Shown here one piece after another: positions 34,480 to 42,451 of a stretch of DNA of 64,000 bases (the stretch's first letter is position 1; each line of letters opens with the position of its first letter). This stretch comes from an uncultured Serinicoccus sp. (GTDB lineage: Bacteria; Actinomycetota; Actinomycetes; Actinomycetales; Dermatophilaceae), in NCBI RefSeq assembly GCF_947500995.1, contig NZ_CANMUA010000003.1, positions 1 to 64,000 on the forward strand, given 5' to 3'. Below the pieces are notes generated by a model. That model worked only from the letters and a program-made list of their open reading frames with translations, did no database searches and had not been told where the DNA came from. A program made the translations under genes and the position numbers.

Positions 34480-35004
34480 TCAGCCGGGCAGCCCCGGCTC
34501 GCGGTGCTCGCCGAAGCGGTCCCCGTCGCCGAAGGTGATCATGGGCACCCAGTGGGCCGAGACGTCGACACCCGTGAACTCCTCGACCTTGGCCGCCGGC
34601 TCACCTGTGACGGCGAGGTAGGAACGGGCCCACCCGTCGGGCTTGAACGTGAAGGCGGTGTGCGCCGTGGAGTCCCTGAGGGACAACCACGTCGTCTGGT
34701 CGTCCTGGTAGACGTGCACCGTGACGCCGCTGAGGAACAGCTCCCCGGGACGATCGGCCTGCTCGTAGAAGTGGTAGTGCTTCACCTGCGAGCCGAACGA
34801 GTCGTAGAACACGGTCCCGACATACATCCCCTCGGGGTTGATCGTGAGCGTGTAGTCCGGCACCACGCCACCGGAGGGATCGGTGACCCTGCTCACCGAG
34901 AGACTCGGGCCGTCGGTGAAACGCTTCCGGGCCTGCGCCTCGCTGATCTCCTGGATCGGCTTGCGCAGCACGGGGTGCCAGTCGCGCCCGTACCGGTAGG
35001 TCAT
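34480..35004 (-). CDS. Probable immunity protein, copy 2
   Basis: A 174-residue protein of unrecognised family. It is a paralogue of the gene at 35015: the first about 38 residues (MTYRYGRDWHPVLRKPIQEI and on) and the last about 47 are virtually identical, while the middle, which includes VYQDDQTTWLSLRDS, has diverged strongly. It lies downstream of a WXG-type toxin gene and separated from copy 1 by exactly ten bases, so immunity to a related toxin variant is inferred. No signal peptide or membrane segment. It ends convergent with the dehalogenase gene. Confidence 0.65.
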   Translation of the reverse strand: MTYRYGRDWHPVLRKPIQEISEAQARKRFTDGPSLSVSRVTDPSGGVVPDYTLTINPEGMYVGTVFYDSFGSQVKHYHFYEQADRPGELFLSGVTVHVYQDDQTTWLSLRDSTAHTAFTFKPDGWARSYLAVTGEPAAKVEEFTGVDVSAHWVPMITFGDGDRFGEHREPGLPG

Positions 35005-35160
35005 CGTGTCCCGCTCAGCCGGGCAGCCCCGGCTCGCGGTGCTCGCCGAAGCGGTCCCAGTCGCCGAAGGTGATCATGGGCACCCAGTGGGCCGAGACGT
35101 CGACACCCGTGAACTCCTCGACCTTGGCCGCCGGCTCACCCGTGACGGCGAGGTAGGAAC
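34480..35160. repeat. Near-identical 146-bp direct repeats at the immunity gene 3' ends
   Basis: 34480-34625 and 35015-35160 differ at only about two bases by eye, one giving a Gly/Trp change. Synonymous sites are also conserved, pointing to gene conversion or very recent duplication of this segment while the intervening middle segment is mosaic. Confidence 0.85.
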
Positions 35161-35539
35161 TCGCCCGCCCGTCGGGTTGGAAGAGCAGGGACCGGTGGGC
35201 TTTGGAGTCGCGGAGCGACAGCCACTTGTCCTGACCGTCAGGATAGACCGTCAGGACGACCTCTCGGAGGAACAGGTCCCCGGGACGGGCACCGTCCTCG
35301 TCGAAGTGGTAGCTCTTCACCTCCGAGCCGAACTCGTCGTAGAATACGGCGCCGACGTACATCCCAGCCGGGTTGATCTTGAGGGTGTAGAGGGGAACTA
35401 CGCCCCCGGAGGGATTGCCGACCTTGCTCACCGAGAGGCTCGGGCCGTCCGTGAAGCGCTTCCGGGCCTGCGCCTCACTGATCTCCTGGATCGGTTTGCG
35501 CAGCACGGGGTGCCAATCACGTCCGTAGCGGTAGGTCAT
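35015..35539 (-). CDS. Probable immunity protein, copy 1
   Basis: A 174-residue protein of unrecognised family, first of two tandem paralogues, starting ten bases after the toxin stop codon. AGAAGAGAG before the ATG is a modest ribosome binding site. Its conserved ends match copy 2, and its variable middle (VSKVGNPSGG through LRDSKAHRSL) would be the toxin-recognition part under this model. Cytosolic prediction fits an immunity role against an intracellular nuclease. Function is inferred only from position and duplication. Confidence 0.68.
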   Translation of the reverse strand: MTYRYGRDWHPVLRKPIQEISEAQARKRFTDGPSLSVSKVGNPSGGVVPLYTLKINPAGMYVGAVFYDEFGSEVKSYHFDEDGARPGDLFLREVVLTVYPDGQDKWLSLRDSKAHRSLLFQPDGRASSYLAVTGEPAAKVEEFTGVDVSAHWVPMITFGDWDRFGEHREPGLPG

Positions 35540-35549
35540 CGCTCTCTTC

Positions 35550-37514
35550 TCAGGGGTAGAGGTGGGCGGTGTAGTCGAAGCCGTTGATGTCGATGATATG
35601 GACGCCGTTCTCGAACGCGTACTCGGCGACCTCGTCAGGAATAGTGCCGCCCGCCTGGGGTGGGACTTGCAACACCATGTCGCCCCGCAGCTGACGACCC
35701 GCGAGCCCAGACATCTGCGTCGAGGGCACGTCGGCGACCATCGCGCCGTCGGGGTACTTCGTGACCAGCTCGTCGATGTAGCTGAACGCCGTGGTCGGCT
35801 GCACGTCGCCGAGCTGGGTGAGCTTGCGGGAGATGATCTCCTGGCCGGGGACGTAGCTGTCCAGCCGCACGTATCCCGACCCGCCGGGCGCCTGGAGGTA
35901 GACCTGGTTGTGCGGGTAGTTCGGGGTCATGTAGGTGTCGAACCTGTTGCCCGCCACCATGTTCTGCAACCACGGCCGGTCCCCGAAACGGCGCAGCTCG
36001 GCCGGGGTGAGGAAGGCGTCGGTGGTGAAGTTCGCGGCGTCGGCCAGCTCGTCGGCGGAGGCAGCCAGCCGACCACCCGGGAGCAAGCGTCCGACGTCGG
36101 TGCCGCTGGCGGCCAGCCGCTCGATGGAGGCGAGCTCCTCGACCGTCAGCGCGCGCTTGACCCACTTGCCGCCGACCGCGAACCACCCGACGACCGGCAC
36201 CGCCCCGGCGTAGGACAGCCCGGCGTCGACGTAGTTGCCCTCGGCGGTGTACCAGAGGCCGTTGAGCACGTCCGCCGGCTCGCCGACCAGCGGCAGCATC
36301 CCCAGGACGTCGAGGACGATGTGGCCGGCCTGGGCGTACCACGGCGGCCGGTTCTCCTCGGCGATCCGCGCCTCCCGCTCGATCGCCGCGATCGACCCCT
36401 CGAGGTCCTCGACCAGCCCCGGCTGCCAGGCGTCGGCGCCCTCCACCGGCGGCGCCGCCAGCCCCGTCTGGAGCCCGGCGACCAGCTGGGACACGGCATA
36501 CTCGTCCATCCCGCGGAAGCGCATCGTCTCCCACAGCCGGGCGTTCACCTCGACCGGGCCGTCGTCGGTCTCGACCGTGATGGTCCCGCCCTCGGCGAAG
36601 ACCTGGCGCAGGGCCTCGGGGTTGTTGCCCATCCCCTGGTAGAGCCCGCCGAACGGGTCCGTCACCAGGTTGGTGGCGGGGCTCTTGCTCGGGTCGGGGT
36701 CGAAGACGAACCCCATGGAGGTCCAGTACTCCGCCCCGTCGTCGCCCTCCAGGTCGACCATCCGGTCGTGGACCGTCGTGAGCAGCTCGGTGGAGAAGGT
36801 GCCCCGGGAGATGACCAGGGACAGGCGCTGCGCCCGGCCGCTGATCGGCGGGACGTCCTCGATGGCGTCCGCCCACGCCTCGCTCATCCCGGGGACCTCG
36901 AGGTCGCCCTCCCCCTGCGAGGCGAGCCCGTAGGTCATCCCCAGGCCGTTGAGCAGGGCGTCGTAGCGGCCGTCGAAGTCGGTGGCCTCCTCCGGGGTCC
37001 GCGCGTGGAACTCGCGGTAGGAGGAGATGCTCTGGAGGTACTGGTCCAGCGTCGATGGCGAGACCCGCCCCGCGACGGCGGAGGCGAAGTAGGGGTCGTG
37101 GGCGTGCTCGGCGAGGATCTCCAGCAGCCGCGGGTCGATGTCCTGGGGGTCGGCGAACTCCGCCGGCGTCATGAGCACCTCGACCTCGTCGGCCAGGGCG
37201 TCGACCTCCGCCTGCGACAGGTCGCTGACGTAGCTCTCGTCGATCTCGACGACGCCCACGCCCGGTATGCCCGGGGTGCTGGCGGCGATGAGGCGCGCCA
37301 GGGCGAGACGCCGGTTGAGGTCGCGGATGCGGTCACCCATCCAGGTCCAGATGGCCGACCCGAAGTCGACCTGGGCCACCGACCCGGTGCCGATGAACAC
37401 GTGGTCGAGCCGGCCGCGGATGGTGCTGACGTCGGAGGGGAGCTCGTCGTGGGCCGACGTCATGTCGGTGACGAGCTCCTCCATGGCCCCGATGTCGATG
37501 CTGACGAGTGCCAT
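35550..37514 (-). CDS. WXG-type polymorphic toxin with C-terminal nuclease-like domain
   Basis: A 654-residue protein. The N-terminal about 95 residues form a WXG100-like helical hairpin (MALVSIDIGAMEELVTDM; WMG as the WXG turn). A long helical middle follows, with a hydrophobic stretch near IVLDVLGMLPLVGEPADVL typical of pre-toxin regions. The C-terminal about 135 residues (GNRFDTYMTPNYPHNQVYL, YVRLDSYVPGQEIISRKLTQL, GAMVADVPSTQMSGLAGRQL) resemble a restriction-endonuclease-like toxin domain seen in several polymorphic toxins. It would be exported by a type VII-like system with the WXG partner upstream. The secretion machinery is not in the window. Target is inferred. Confidence 0.75.
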   Translation of the reverse strand: MALVSIDIGAMEELVTDMTSAHDELPSDVSTIRGRLDHVFIGTGSVAQVDFGSAIWTWMGDRIRDLNRRLALARLIAASTPGIPGVGVVEIDESYVSDLSQAEVDALADEVEVLMTPAEFADPQDIDPRLLEILAEHAHDPYFASAVAGRVSPSTLDQYLQSISSYREFHARTPEEATDFDGRYDALLNGLGMTYGLASQGEGDLEVPGMSEAWADAIEDVPPISGRAQRLSLVISRGTFSTELLTTVHDRMVDLEGDDGAEYWTSMGFVFDPDPSKSPATNLVTDPFGGLYQGMGNNPEALRQVFAEGGTITVETDDGPVEVNARLWETMRFRGMDEYAVSQLVAGLQTGLAAPPVEGADAWQPGLVEDLEGSIAAIEREARIAEENRPPWYAQAGHIVLDVLGMLPLVGEPADVLNGLWYTAEGNYVDAGLSYAGAVPVVGWFAVGGKWVKRALTVEELASIERLAASGTDVGRLLPGGRLAASADELADAANFTTDAFLTPAELRRFGDRPWLQNMVAGNRFDTYMTPNYPHNQVYLQAPGGSGYVRLDSYVPGQEIISRKLTQLGDVQPTTAFSYIDELVTKYPDGAMVADVPSTQMSGLAGRQLRGDMVLQVPPQAGGTIPDEVAEYAFENGVHIIDINGFDYTAHLYP

Positions 37515-37521
37515 GCCGACC

Positions 37522-37836
37522 TCAGCGAGGTCCCATGCGCTGCCAGCGCACCTGCCAGGCCGTCGACGGCACCTGCTCCGGCTGACCGGAGATGACCCGG
37601 TCGAAGTCGTCCAGCGCCGCCGGCCCGGCCTCGTTGAGCTTGCTCCGGTAGGTGTTGAGCTCCCCGGAGAAGTCCTCGCCCATGGGGCCCTGCCAGGCCC
37701 CGGCATCCATGGCGCGCCGGGCCGCACGCAGGGCGTCCTCCAGCCGTGCCGCCGGGCTCACGCACGCCGACCGGGCGCTGCGGACAGCGTCCTTGTAGGT
37801 GTTGTTCACCATGACGACCTCGTCGTCCCCCGCCAT
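37522..37836 (-). CDS. WXG100-like small partner of the toxin
   Basis: A 104-residue helical protein with AWQG as the WXG turn between two predicted helices (NTYKDAVRSARSAC... and NTYRSKLNEAGPAALDDFDR). Size and position, seven bases upstream of the toxin gene, fit an ESAT-6-like export partner or chaperone. GAGGTGGGG precedes the ATG at 37836. It begins the likely toxin-immunity operon. Confidence 0.72.
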   Translation of the reverse strand: MAGDDEVVMVNNTYKDAVRSARSACVSPAARLEDALRAARRAMDAGAWQGPMGEDFSGELNTYRSKLNEAGPAALDDFDRVISGQPEQVPSTAWQVRWQRMGPR

Positions 37837-37942
37837 CGCCCCACCTCTCTCGCGCAGCAGGAGACACGGTAGCAGCGGTGCCCGACATGCCGGGGTCGGC
37901 GGACGATCCCCGCACGCCGGGCGCCACCGCCCCCGGCCGGGC

Positions 37943-38197
37943 TCAGGCCGCCAGGAACCCGTCGATCTGGTTGATCGACCCGGTGGCGCCCTCCTCGACG
38001 CCCATGTCCAGCACCTGCTGGAGGCCCTCGGCCGAGTCGTAGACCGAGGTGAAGGTCGCGCGGGTGCCGCCGTCGACCTGCTCCAGCTGGCGGGGGTCGG
38101 CATACATCTCCCACACGCGCTCGACCGGTGCCGCGAACTCCGCGGTGATCGTGATGGTGCGGCGGGCGGTGTCGGTGGTCACGTCGGTGACGGGCAT
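37943..38197 (-). pseudogene. SRPBCC/AHSA1-domain protein with large internal deletion
   Basis: Only 84 residues remain of a family that is normally about 150-160. The N-terminal ITITAEFAAPVERVWEMYADPRQLEQV and the C-terminal DGGTRATFTSVYDSAEGLQQVLDMGVEEG are both well preserved, but the central sheet normally found between LEQV and DGGT is missing without a frameshift. The remaining frame is intact and one base from the ArsR fragment. A folded SRPBCC pocket is impossible with this deletion, so it is called a pseudogene. Confidence 0.7.
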
Positions 38198-38198
38198 G

Positions 38199-38429
38199 TC
38201 AGTGCTCCTCGAGAAAGGTGTCGATGCGGTCGATGCGCCCGCGCCAGAGGTGCTCCAGCTCGGTGAGCATCGAGGAGACCGAGCGGACGGCCTCCACGTC
38301 GCCGCTGGCCAGCTGCTCCCGGCCCCGGCGACGCTTGGTGAGCAGGCCGGCGCGCTCCAGCACGGCGACATGCTTCTGGACGGCGGCGAAGCTCATGTCG
38401 TAGCTCGACGCCAGGGCCGACACCGACAC
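38199..38429 (-). pseudogene. N-terminally truncated ArsR-family regulator
   Basis: A 76-residue remnant: SVSALASSYDMSFAAVQKHVAVLERAGLLTKRRRG is the DNA-recognition half of an ArsR winged helix, and the rest is the usual C-terminal helix. The first about 35 residues of the domain (the LADPTRRAIL region) are absent; upstream the frame runs into the stop region of the acetyltransferase gene 20 bases away. No ribosome binding site precedes the GTG at 38429. ArsR-SRPBCC pairs are common two-gene operons; here both members are damaged. Confidence 0.68.
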
Positions 38430-38448
38430 CGGGGGGGCGCGGCGGACC

Positions 38449-38748
38449 TCAGGCCTGGCGGCCGGAGTAGAGCAGGTCGGCGTAGTCGGGGTGCCGGTCG
38501 ATCCAGGCCTTGATGAACGGGCAGATCGGCAGCACCGTCCGGGTCCCCTGGGCGCGGACGTCGTCCAGGGCCCACCGCGCCAGGGCGCTACCCACCCCCT
38601 GGCCCTCGGCGGCCGGCTCGACCTCGGTGTGCGTGAAGACCACGAGGATGTCGGTCAGCTGGTACTCGGCGAACCCCACCAGCGCGCCGTCGACGTGCGC
38701 CTCGTACCTCGTCAGGTCGTCGTTCCGGGTCACCTGGACATCGGCCAT
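38449..38748 (-). CDS. GNAT-like N-acetyltransferase (YjdJ type)
   Basis: A 99-residue minimal GNAT domain: RYEAHVDGALVGFAEYQ, the acetyl-CoA loop EGQGVGSALARWAL, and PICPFIKAWIDRHPDYADLL, typical of the short YjdJ/NATD1 family (PF14542). Substrates of this family are unknown. GAGAGG about ten bases upstream of the ATG at 38748 is a weak ribosome binding site. Confidence 0.83.
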   Translation of the reverse strand: MADVQVTRNDDLTRYEAHVDGALVGFAEYQLTDILVVFTHTEVEPAAEGQGVGSALARWALDDVRAQGTRTVLPICPFIKAWIDRHPDYADLLYSGRQA

Positions 38749-38841
38749 GCCCCCAGCCTCTCGCGACGGCCGCCCGACGTCCACACGGCCACGGGGGCCA
38801 GAACCCTGCGGTGCGTCGGAGGCTTGTGCTTGCATGTGCTC

Positions 38842-39891
38842 ATGTCAACGACGACACGGACCCTCCTGGCCTCGACCTGCACCCTCGCCCTGGGCGCCAC
38901 CCTCGCCGCCGCGCCCGCGCAGGCCGCGAGCTCCGACGGCGACTACGTCGCCCTCGGCGACAGCTTCTCCGCCGGGACGGGCACCTACGCCCGCACCGAC
39001 TCCTGCTACCGCTCGCCCTTGGGCTACCCCGCGCTCCTCGCCGGTCAGCGGGGCCTCGACCTCGACTACCAGGCCTGCTCGGGGGCCGACACGACCGACG
39101 TGCTGGCCGACCAGCTGGGCACCCTGGACGCGCACACGGCCCTGGTGTCGATGACGATCGGCGGCAACGACGTCGGCTTCGCCGACGTGCTGACCGAGTG
39201 CGCGCTGCCCGGGTGGATCAGCGACTGCGACGGCGAGATCGACGACAGCCTGACCACCCTGCGCACGGTGCTGCCCGGGCGCCTCGACCAGGTCTACGGT
39301 GAGATCGCCGGGCGCGCGCCCAACGCGGAGGTGGCCGTCGCGGGCTACCCCTACCTCTTCAACGGCCAGGACTGCTCCTGGGCCACCTTCTTCTCCGGCC
39401 GGGAGATGGCGAGGCTCAACTCCGGCACGGCCGAGCTCGACCGGCTCATCGACGCCCGCTCGAGCGCGGCCGGCTTCACCTACGTGGAGGTCCGGGACGA
39501 CTTCGCCGGCCACGCCGTGTGCGACCGGCAGGCGTGGATCAACAACCTCACGCTCCCGATCGACGAGTCCTTCCACCCCAACCGGGCGGGCAACCGGGCC
39601 TACGCCTCGGCGGTCGCCCCGGCGCTGGGCCTCACCTCGGTGGCGGCCCGCAGCCTGCCGGGGGCGCAGGCGCAGCCGGCGCCCGCACCGAGCGTCCGCT
39701 CGCAGGCCTCGGCGGTGCTGGACATGGACCTGACCAGCGCCGAGCACCTGCGGGAGGCCCGCGCCGCGGGCATCACGCCGGGCGAGGTCAGGAAGGCGGT
39801 GGCCAAACTGCGCAGCGGCAACGAGCAGGTCGTCCGGGCGGGTCTGCGGGAGCTGCAGCAGCTGGACGCCCAGGTCTCCTCCCGCGGCTGA
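38842..39891 (+). CDS. Secreted SGNH/GDSL lipase-esterase
   Basis: A 349-residue exported hydrolase. A signal peptide ends at AAPAQAA (about residue 29). The SGNH blocks are ALGDSFSAG (nucleophile Ser), the glycine region around CSGADTTD, IGGNDVGF (Asn), and DESFHPNRAG (Asp and His). It resembles the secreted Streptomyces SGNH esterases. After about residue 275 a Pro/Ala linker and a helical tail of unknown role follow. Six cysteines in the catalytic domain suggest disulfides. No Shine-Dalgarno is evident; TTGCAT lies six bases before the ATG. Confidence 0.87.
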   Translation: MSTTTRTLLASTCTLALGATLAAAPAQAASSDGDYVALGDSFSAGTGTYARTDSCYRSPLGYPALLAGQRGLDLDYQACSGADTTDVLADQLGTLDAHTALVSMTIGGNDVGFADVLTECALPGWISDCDGEIDDSLTTLRTVLPGRLDQVYGEIAGRAPNAEVAVAGYPYLFNGQDCSWATFFSGREMARLNSGTAELDRLIDARSSAAGFTYVEVRDDFAGHAVCDRQAWINNLTLPIDESFHPNRAGNRAYASAVAPALGLTSVAARSLPGAQAQPAPAPSVRSQASAVLDMDLTSAEHLREARAAGITPGEVRKAVAKLRSGNEQVVRAGLRELQQLDAQVSSRG

Positions 39892-39957
39892 GGCAGCACG
39901 CCGTCCGCGGCGTGGACCTGCGGTCGGAAGGTCCGCGTCGCCTGACATGCTGGCCTT

Positions 39958-40338
39958 ATGCGCAACGTGCTGGGTTCCCCGCTCGAGGAGTGTGGCCGCG
40001 ATCCGGTCACCGGCTTCACCCGGTCGGGCTCCTGCGAGGTGACCTCGGAGGACGCCGGCGTCCACGGGGTCTGCGCGGTCATGACCGAGGAGTTCCTCAC
40101 CCACGAGTTCTCGGTCGGCAACGACCTGCTGACCCCCCGGCCCTCCTGGGGCTTCCCCGGCCTGCGGCCCGGCGACCGCTGGTGCGTCGTCGCGGCGCGC
40201 TGGCTGCAGGCCGAGCAGGACGGTCACGCCGCACCGGTGGTGCTCGCCAGCACCCACGAGCAGGTGCTCGAGGTCGTCCCCCTGGACCTCCTGCGCAGGT
40301 ATGCCGTGGACGTCCCCGACGACCTGTCGGGGCTGTGA
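39958..40338 (+). CDS. DUF2237 family protein
   Basis: A 126-residue cytosolic protein with the family's hallmarks: NVLGSPLEECGRDPVTGFTRSG, GVHGVCAVMTEEFL, NDLLTPRPSWGFPGLRPGDRWC and the ending VPLDLLRRYAVD. DUF2237 proteins are conserved across bacteria and have no assigned function. The ATG at 39958 lacks a Shine-Dalgarno sequence; CATGCT six bases upstream may be a leaderless -10. Confidence 0.85.
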   Translation: MRNVLGSPLEECGRDPVTGFTRSGSCEVTSEDAGVHGVCAVMTEEFLTHEFSVGNDLLTPRPSWGFPGLRPGDRWCVVAARWLQAEQDGHAAPVVLASTHEQVLEVVPLDLLRRYAVDVPDDLSGL

Positions 40339-40341
40339 GGC

Positions 40342-41085
40342 TCAGTCCGTCGTCGGCTCGTCGGCCGCAGGGCGCTGCGACACCGCCACCAGGAGGGCGC
40401 CCCCGAGCAGGTCGAGGACGCCGATGACCAGCAGGATGATGGTGAGCGCGCCCGTGTCGCCAGAGCCCAGACGCTGGATGGCCAGGATGGTGATGACGAT
40501 GCCGAGGACGAGGTAGATCCAGCCGCGTCGACGCAGGCTGGCGGGGTTCCGGCGGGCGGCGTCCGCGGCGGCGCGCCGCCCCGGTCCCCCGGCCTCGGCG
40601 CCCGCGGCGGCCCCCTCAGCACCCTCGGACGCCCCGGCCGTCTCCACGGTGGCGGGGGCGGCGGGTGCCGCGACCGTGCCGTCGAAGGTCTCGCCACGAT
40701 GGTGGTCGTAGGCCTCGTAGCCGGTCTCCTGCCGGACCGCCTCCACCGCCCCGCGCACCTGGGCGTCGAGCGTCGCAGCGTCCCCGGGTGCGTCCTCGGG
40801 GACGGTCACGGACGCCGAGCGGTCGAAGAGCTCGACCTGGAGGCCGGTATCGAGGGCCCGCAGCTCGCCGTAGACGTCGCCCCCGGTCTCCTCGGCCACC
40901 CAGGTCTCGACCTCCCCGTCGACCACCTCGCGCAGGCGTGCCTCGATGCGGCGGAAGGTCTCGACCCCGGCGGCGAGCGCCTGCTCGTCCGTCTCGACGG
41001 CGGTGTCCTCGGCGTCGGCGGTGGCCAGCGCCTCCTCCCAGTCCTGTCCGGGACGACGCGGGCACAACGTGATGTCGTAGCTCAT
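40342..41085 (-). CDS. Hypothetical C-terminally membrane-anchored protein
   Basis: A 247-residue protein. The N-terminal soluble part (MSYDITLCPRRPGQDWEEAL) is acidic and resembles uncharacterised actinobacterial proteins with an MxYDIxLxPR start. A Pro/Ala/Gly linker leads to two C-terminal hydrophobic segments (GWIYLVLGIVITILAI and IILLVIGVLDLLGGALLVAV). ATG at 41085 is used; one nine bases upstream is possible. It is convergent with DUF2237, three bases from its stop. Function unknown. Confidence 0.65.
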   Translation of the reverse strand: MSYDITLCPRRPGQDWEEALATADAEDTAVETDEQALAAGVETFRRIEARLREVVDGEVETWVAEETGGDVYGELRALDTGLQVELFDRSASVTVPEDAPGDAATLDAQVRGAVEAVRQETGYEAYDHHRGETFDGTVAAPAAPATVETAGASEGAEGAAAGAEAGGPGRRAAADAARRNPASLRRRGWIYLVLGIVITILAIQRLGSGDTGALTIILLVIGVLDLLGGALLVAVSQRPAADEPTTD

Positions 41086-41251
41086 GGCCCCCATCTTGCC
41101 CTGTGCCGCACCGTCGCAGCGCCAGCCCGGCAGGACCTTCCCGGAATTGCGCAACACCGAGGGTGCGCATTCCTGCTGAGCCTGTGGTGAGAATGCTGTC
41201 CGAGAAATAGGAGAAAGGATTCGTCACATACTCTGATCAGGCACGATGATC

Positions 41252-41280
41252 TTGTGGCGCACCCGGGGGGCTCCTATTCT
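41252..41280 (+). promoter_or_regulatory. Sigma-70-like promoter of the DUF1540 gene
   Basis: TTGTGG (41252-41257) and TATTCT (41275-41280) are separated by 17 bases, ending 44 bases before the ATG. The surrounding 240-base gap is unusually AT-rich for this genome and also holds an imperfect inverted repeat around 41141-41172. Confidence 0.55.
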
Positions 41281-41324
41281 CGATGGATAGTTCCATCCGG
41301 GAACCAGACGAAAGGACGACCCTC

Positions 41325-41600
41325 ATGGCCACCATGACCGCCATCAGTTCCTGTGCCGCGACCAGCTGCGCCTACAACAAGGGCGGCTGCAGCGCCGAGG
41401 CCGTGACCATCGGCGGCGACGGCGCGTCCTGCGGCACGTTCGTAGAGCTCGACGTCCGCGGCGGCCTGCCCGTCGCCGAGGGGCACGTCGGGGCCTGCCA
41501 GCGACTGGAGTGCGCCCACAACAAGGACCTCCTGTGCACCGCCGACGCCATCACCGTCGGGGGCGACACGGCGCGCTGCCTGAGCTACACCGCCGGCTGA
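41325..41600 (+). CDS. DUF1540 cysteine-rich double-repeat protein
   Basis: A 91-residue protein made of two DUF1540-type units, each with the order C-x4-C-x-YN/HN, C, A-(V/I)-TIGG or TVGG, and a final C: CAATSCAYNKGGCSAEAVTIGG and CQRLECAHNKDLLCTADAITVGG (shown split). Eight cysteines suggest metal binding; DUF1540 proteins are otherwise uncharacterised. The ATG at 41325 has AAAGGA eight bases upstream and its own promoter, so it is transcribed alone. Confidence 0.82.
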   Translation: MATMTAISSCAATSCAYNKGGCSAEAVTIGGDGASCGTFVELDVRGGLPVAEGHVGACQRLECAHNKDLLCTADAITVGGDTARCLSYTAG

Positions 41601-42388
41601 GCGAGCAGGCCCACCGCTGCCTGGAGGTCGTCCAGGCAGCGCACGGGCTCCCCGAACGGCACGAACACCGTGCGGGTGCTCCCGGGCCCGACCTCCAGCC
41701 AGGTGCACCCGGTGCTGTCGACGTCGGCCAGCACCCGTTCCCCCACGACCGGGGCCATCGAGGCAGGCGTGGGGTGGCCCGGGCCGACCAGCCCCTCCCG
41801 CGCACCGCAGACGACCTCCTCGACGATCTGCCCGATGCGTCCGGACCCCAGCTCCTCGACGGCGTCCCGGCAGAGCCACTCCTGGTCGCGAGCCGGGAAG
41901 CACGGCGGGTGCACGACCTCGGAGAACGACATCGGCGTCACCCCCGCCTGGTCGTGCAGCAGCAGCCGGTCCAGGCAGAGCAGGGCCACCTGGGCCCCCG
42001 TGGTCGCCGGCCAGTCCACCTCCGGCGGCAGCAGCCCCAGGCTGCTCATGGCCCGCGTCTCGGCCTCGTCCATGATCCGCAGGTGGGCGAGGGCGTGCAG
42101 GCTGGCCACCGAGACCCGCGTGCGCGGGTCCGCCCCGTGCTGGTCGACCTTGAATCGGACCTCGCGGCACGTCTGCGACGGGTCCAGGGTGTCGGCCGGC
42201 AGGGCCACCACCGGCACGTCCGCCGCCGTGAGCCCGTGGGCCAGCACGTGCAGGGCGCGGTCGGGGTCGTCCCGGTAGGCGACGACGGACGCCCGCCCGG
42301 CGCCGCGCAGCAGCCGCGCCGCCGTCGAGCGGGTGGTCCCCTCCCGCATCCGGTTGGTCACCGTCGGGGTGGGCTGGGCTGGCGTCAT
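41585..42388 (-). CDS. Iron-regulated FMN-binding split-barrel/DUF2470-type protein
   Basis: A 267-residue protein. The N-terminus (ARLLRGAGRASVVAYRDDP through DVPVVALPADTL) resembles a pyridoxamine-oxidase-like split barrel and the C-terminal half matches DUF2470-type heme-utilisation proteins. Such proteins are found in haem or iron uptake clusters. An iron box covers its start, so the Fe-bound regulator would repress it in iron-replete cells. The 16-base 3' overlap with DUF1540 on the opposite strand is real. The exact chemistry is not resolved. Confidence 0.62.
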   Translation of the reverse strand: MTPAQPTPTVTNRMREGTTRSTAARLLRGAGRASVVAYRDDPDRALHVLAHGLTAADVPVVALPADTLDPSQTCREVRFKVDQHGADPRTRVSVASLHALAHLRIMDEAETRAMSSLGLLPPEVDWPATTGAQVALLCLDRLLLHDQAGVTPMSFSEVVHPPCFPARDQEWLCRDAVEELGSGRIGQIVEEVVCGAREGLVGPGHPTPASMAPVVGERVLADVDSTGCTWLEVGPGSTRTVFVPFGEPVRCLDDLQAAVGLLAQPAV

Positions 42389-42406
42389 GAGGTAAGGATA
42401 ACCTCA
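42388..42406 (-). promoter_or_regulatory. IdeR/DtxR-type iron box
   Basis: TGAGGTAAGGATAACCTCA matches the 19-base DtxR/IdeR consensus TTAGGTTAGGCTAACCTAA at 15 positions and is an almost perfect palindrome. It overlaps the start codon region. Inside it, on the minus strand, TATCCT is exactly six bases before the ATG, with TTGCTT upstream as a possible -35. Confidence 0.8.
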
Positions 42407-42451
42407 CCTCTTTAGCGAAAAGCAAGTGCGCGCATACCTGCAGGTGGAGGC

